64,000 bases of DNA. It comes from Gaiellasilicea sp963731615. Lineage in GTDB: Bacteria; Actinomycetota; Thermoleophilia; Gaiellales; Gaiellaceae. Below, piece after piece: positions 62,026-64,000 of the stretch. Below the pieces are notes generated by a model. The model was not told where the DNA came from. It ran no database searches and saw only the letters and a program-made list of their open reading frames with translations. Made by a program: the position numbers and the translations under genes. Within the stretch, counting starts at the first letter, position 1. Each line of letters opens with the position of its first letter. The stretch covers positions 186,001 through 250,000 of the forward strand of contig CAVSWD010000009.1 in assembly GCA_963731615.1 (NCBI GenBank), given 5' to 3'.

Positions 62026-64000
62026 GTGCGCCGCCTCGTCGGACTGATCGCTTTGGGCGCGGCGCTCACTGCCGCGGCGTCCGCCGCTGCCGCCTTCGAG
62101 CCGATCGAGCGCAAACGAGGCGAGGTCGAGTTCCCGCGCGCATGGGCCGGGAAGATCACCGTGCCGGACGCGCACCGGCGAGGGCGGATCACCGTCATCC
62201 TCACGCTCGGCGACCCGCCGCTCGCCGCCTACTCGCGCACGCTGACCGGCCGCAGCTCGACGCAACGGTTGAGCACCTCGAGCGCAGCCGCCCGCGCCTA
62301 CGTCGCGAAGCTGTCGCGCGCCCAGCACGCCGCCGCCGTCACCCTCAAGCGCGCGATCCCGTCGGCCACGGTGCAGCGCAACTACACCGTGCTCCTGAAC
62401 GGAATGGCGGTGGAGCTGCCGGTGACCCAGCTCGCCGAGGCCGCGAAGCTCTCCTTCACGAACAAGCTCTACCCGAGCTATCGCTACAACCTGGCGCTCA
62501 ACCGCAGCCCCGGATTGATGGGCGCGGGCACGCTGATCAACGCGGGCGGCGGCTCCGGCGAAGGGATCAAGATCGCGGTCGTCGACGACGGAATCGATCC
62601 GAACAACCGCTTCTTCAACCCGGAGAGCTTCAGCTACCCCGCCGGCTTCCCGAAGGGCGGGACGAAGTGGACCTCGGAGAAGGTGATCGTGGCGCGCTCG
62701 TTCGTCGGGGCTGGCGCCGACGACAGGAGCGGGCTCGCCCTCGACCCCGAGGTCTCCTATCACGGCACTCATGTCGCGGGCATCGCAGCCGGCAACGCCG
62801 GGACGGACGCACCTGCCGGCCCCGACCACCCGGCGACGAGCGGGCTCTCGGGCGTTGCGCCGCGCGCGCAGATCGGCAACTACCGGGTGTTCAACGTTCC
62901 GACCCCGGTCGGCCACGTCAGCAACACGCCCGAGATCGTCGCCGCCTTCGAGTCGGCCGTCCGCGACGGGATGGACGTGATCAACTTCTCCGGCGGCGGC
63001 CCGCAGACCGATCCCGCCAGCGATGCACTCGTCGAGGCGGTTCGCAACGTCGCCGCCGCGGGCGTCGTGCCGGTGATCTCGGCCGGCAACGACCGCGACG
63101 ACTACGGGCTCGGCACGGCCGGCTCCCCGGGAACTGCGCCCGACGCGATCTCGGTCGCGGCGCTCTCGAACGACCACGTCTTCGCTCCCGCCCTGGCGGT
63201 CACGGCGCCGGACGCGCCGGCGGCACTGAAGCGGATCCCGTTCCTGCGCAGCGCCGACCCCGCCACCCCGGCCGCGTGGGGCTCGACCGATCAGCGGCTC
63301 GTCGACGTCGAGACGATCGTCGGGGTCAACGGACAGCCCGTTGCCGGGGAATCTGTGCGGGCCGCCCAGCAACCGCGACGGCGGCCCCTCGCAGCTGCCC
63401 GCAGGGTCGCTCAACGGCGCGATCGCGCTGGCCTCGCGCGGCTCCTGCACGTTCGCCCTCAAGGCCGAGCGCGTCAAAGCCGCAGGCGCGATCGGCCTCG
63501 TCGTCGCCGACAACCGGCCGGGCGAGGCGAACGGGATCCCGATCGAGCTCGCCGTTCCGGCCGGCATGATCTCCGACCTCGACGGAGCCTCGCTCCGCGC
63601 GTACCTCGCAGGAAGCGCCGGGCGCACGTCGGTCCGGATCGGCCGCAACCCGGAGGAGCTCGCCACGGGACGCGGGGGCGTCGTCACGAGCTTCTCGTCC
63701 GCCGGCCTCACCGCCTACGGCCACCTGCTGAAGCCGGACGTGGGCGCGCCGGGTGGCCAGATCCTTTCCTCCACGCTCCAGTTCGCGGGCGGCCCGTTCG
63801 CCGTCTTCGACGGGACGAGCATGGCCGCTCCGCACGTCGCCGGTGGCGTGGCGCTGCTCCGCCAGCGGCATCCGAGCTGGACGCCGGGGCAGGTGAAGTC
63901 GGCCGTCGTCTCGACCGCCGGGACCGCCTGGGGCAACACCGCGCGGACAGTCGAAGCGCCGGTTCTCACCTCCGGGGCCGGGCTCACCGACCTCGTCGCC
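62026..64000 (+). CDS. Secreted subtilisin-like S8 protease with PA domain (3' truncated, one frameshift)
   Basis: The frame opens with GTG at 62026 and a signal peptide (RRLVGLIALGAAL). An I9-like propeptide follows, then the triad: Asp in IAVVDDGID, His in YHGTHVAGIAAG and Ser in DGTSMAAPHVAGG, with Asn in SAGNDRDD. A protease-associated insert (SCTFALKAERV, GLVVADN) lies before the Ser. The frame breaks at the GGGG run 63346-63349; dropping one G restores NLCGPPSN. The gene continues past the window end. Confidence 0.88.
   Translation, partial: MRRLVGLIALGAALTAAASAAAAFEPIERKRGEVEFPRAWAGKITVPDAHRRGRITVILTLGDPPLAAYSRTLTGRSSTQRLSTSSAAARAYVAKLSRAQHAAAVTLKRAIPSATVQRNYTVLLNGMAVELPVTQLAEAAKLSFTNKLYPSYRYNLALNRSPGLMGAGTLINAGGGSGEGIKIAVVDDGIDPNNRFFNPESFSYPAGFPKGGTKWTSEKVIVARSFVGAGADDRSGLALDPEVSYHGTHVAGIAAGNAGTDAPAGPDHPATSGLSGVAPRAQIGNYRVFNVPTPVGHVSNTPEIVAAFESAVRDGMDVINFSGGGPQTDPASDALVEAVRNVAAAGVVPVISAGNDRDDYGLGTAGSPGTAPDAISVAALSNDHVFAPALAVTAPDAPAALKRIPFLRSADPATPAAWGSTDQRLVDVETIVGVNGQPVAGESVRAAQQPRRRPLAAARRVAQRRDRAGLARLLHVRPQGRARQSRRRDRPRRRRQPAGRGERDPDRARRSGRHDLRPRRSLAPRVPRRKRRAHVGPDRPQPGGARHGTRGRRHELLVRRPHRLRPPAEAGRGRAGWPDPFLHAPVRGRPVRRLRRDEHGRSARRRWRGAAPPAASELDAGAGEVGRRLDRRDRLGQHRADSRSAGSHLRGRAHRPRR

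Overview
The window is about 64 kb of very GC-rich DNA (near 70 % by eye). It reads as chromosomal housekeeping sequence from an actinobacterium, most likely class Thermoleophilia (Gaiellales/Solirubrobacterales-like). That placement is inference from gene content and order: Rne/Rng - rplU - rpmA - obgE - nadD - rsfS, a complete mreBCD-mrdA-rodA rod-shape set, folC next to valS, tig-clpP-clpX, many beta-propeller and CAP-domain secreted proteins, and an IleRS with altered signature motifs. There is no rRNA, prophage, insertion sequence or CRISPR array. Gene packing is dense, with many 1-4 nt stop/start overlaps, and no gene-free stretch exceeds about 300 nt.

Layout. 0-11 kb: end of a secreted protein, a DUF72 gene, then a long minus-strand run with DUF4190, an oxidoreductase, a flippase-like membrane protein, a DHFR-like protein, tRNA-Ala, rsfS, nadD, obgE, rpmA, rplU and a large RNase E/G. 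11-24 kb: cell elongation genes rodA, mrdA, mreD, mreC and mreB (lepB sits on the opposite strand between mreC and mreB), then an SDR, maf, ndk, a zinc-ribbon protein, a 37-residue membrane microprotein, folC and a heavily frameshifted valS. 24-34 kb: an HxlR regulator, two thioesterases, a gamma-glutamyltransferase-like enzyme, a secreted propeller, clpX-clpP-tig, an ArsC-type phosphatase and a histidine phosphatase. 34-41 kb: six tRNA genes interspersed with secreted and membrane proteins. 41-53 kb: a two-component system, ispH, ileS, trxA, a lipid kinase, a Nudix protein and small hydrolases. 53-64 kb: RidA, a GCS2-type ligase, a propeller/ECF-sigma cluster, an M14 peptidase, a probable selenocysteine peroxiredoxin, a polytopic membrane protein, fabI and a subtilase cut by the window end.

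Two observations stand out. First, a peroxiredoxin-like gene has an in-frame TGA exactly where the peroxidatic cysteine should be, followed by a 17-nt hairpin in the position of a bacterial SECIS element. Second, a dispersed intergenic element occurs three times: a conserved hairpin followed by a second hairpin whose 13-15 bp arms differ between copies but pair perfectly in each.

Sequence quality caveat. Single-base indels, several in short G or T runs, interrupt otherwise well-conserved genes (flippase, obgE, mreB, SDR, tig, peroxiredoxin, subtilase), and about eleven fall in valS alone. Because mreB, obgE, tig and valS are normally intact and residues are conserved on both sides of each break, I read most of these as sequencing or assembly errors. 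Those genes are annotated as whole genes with the break noted.
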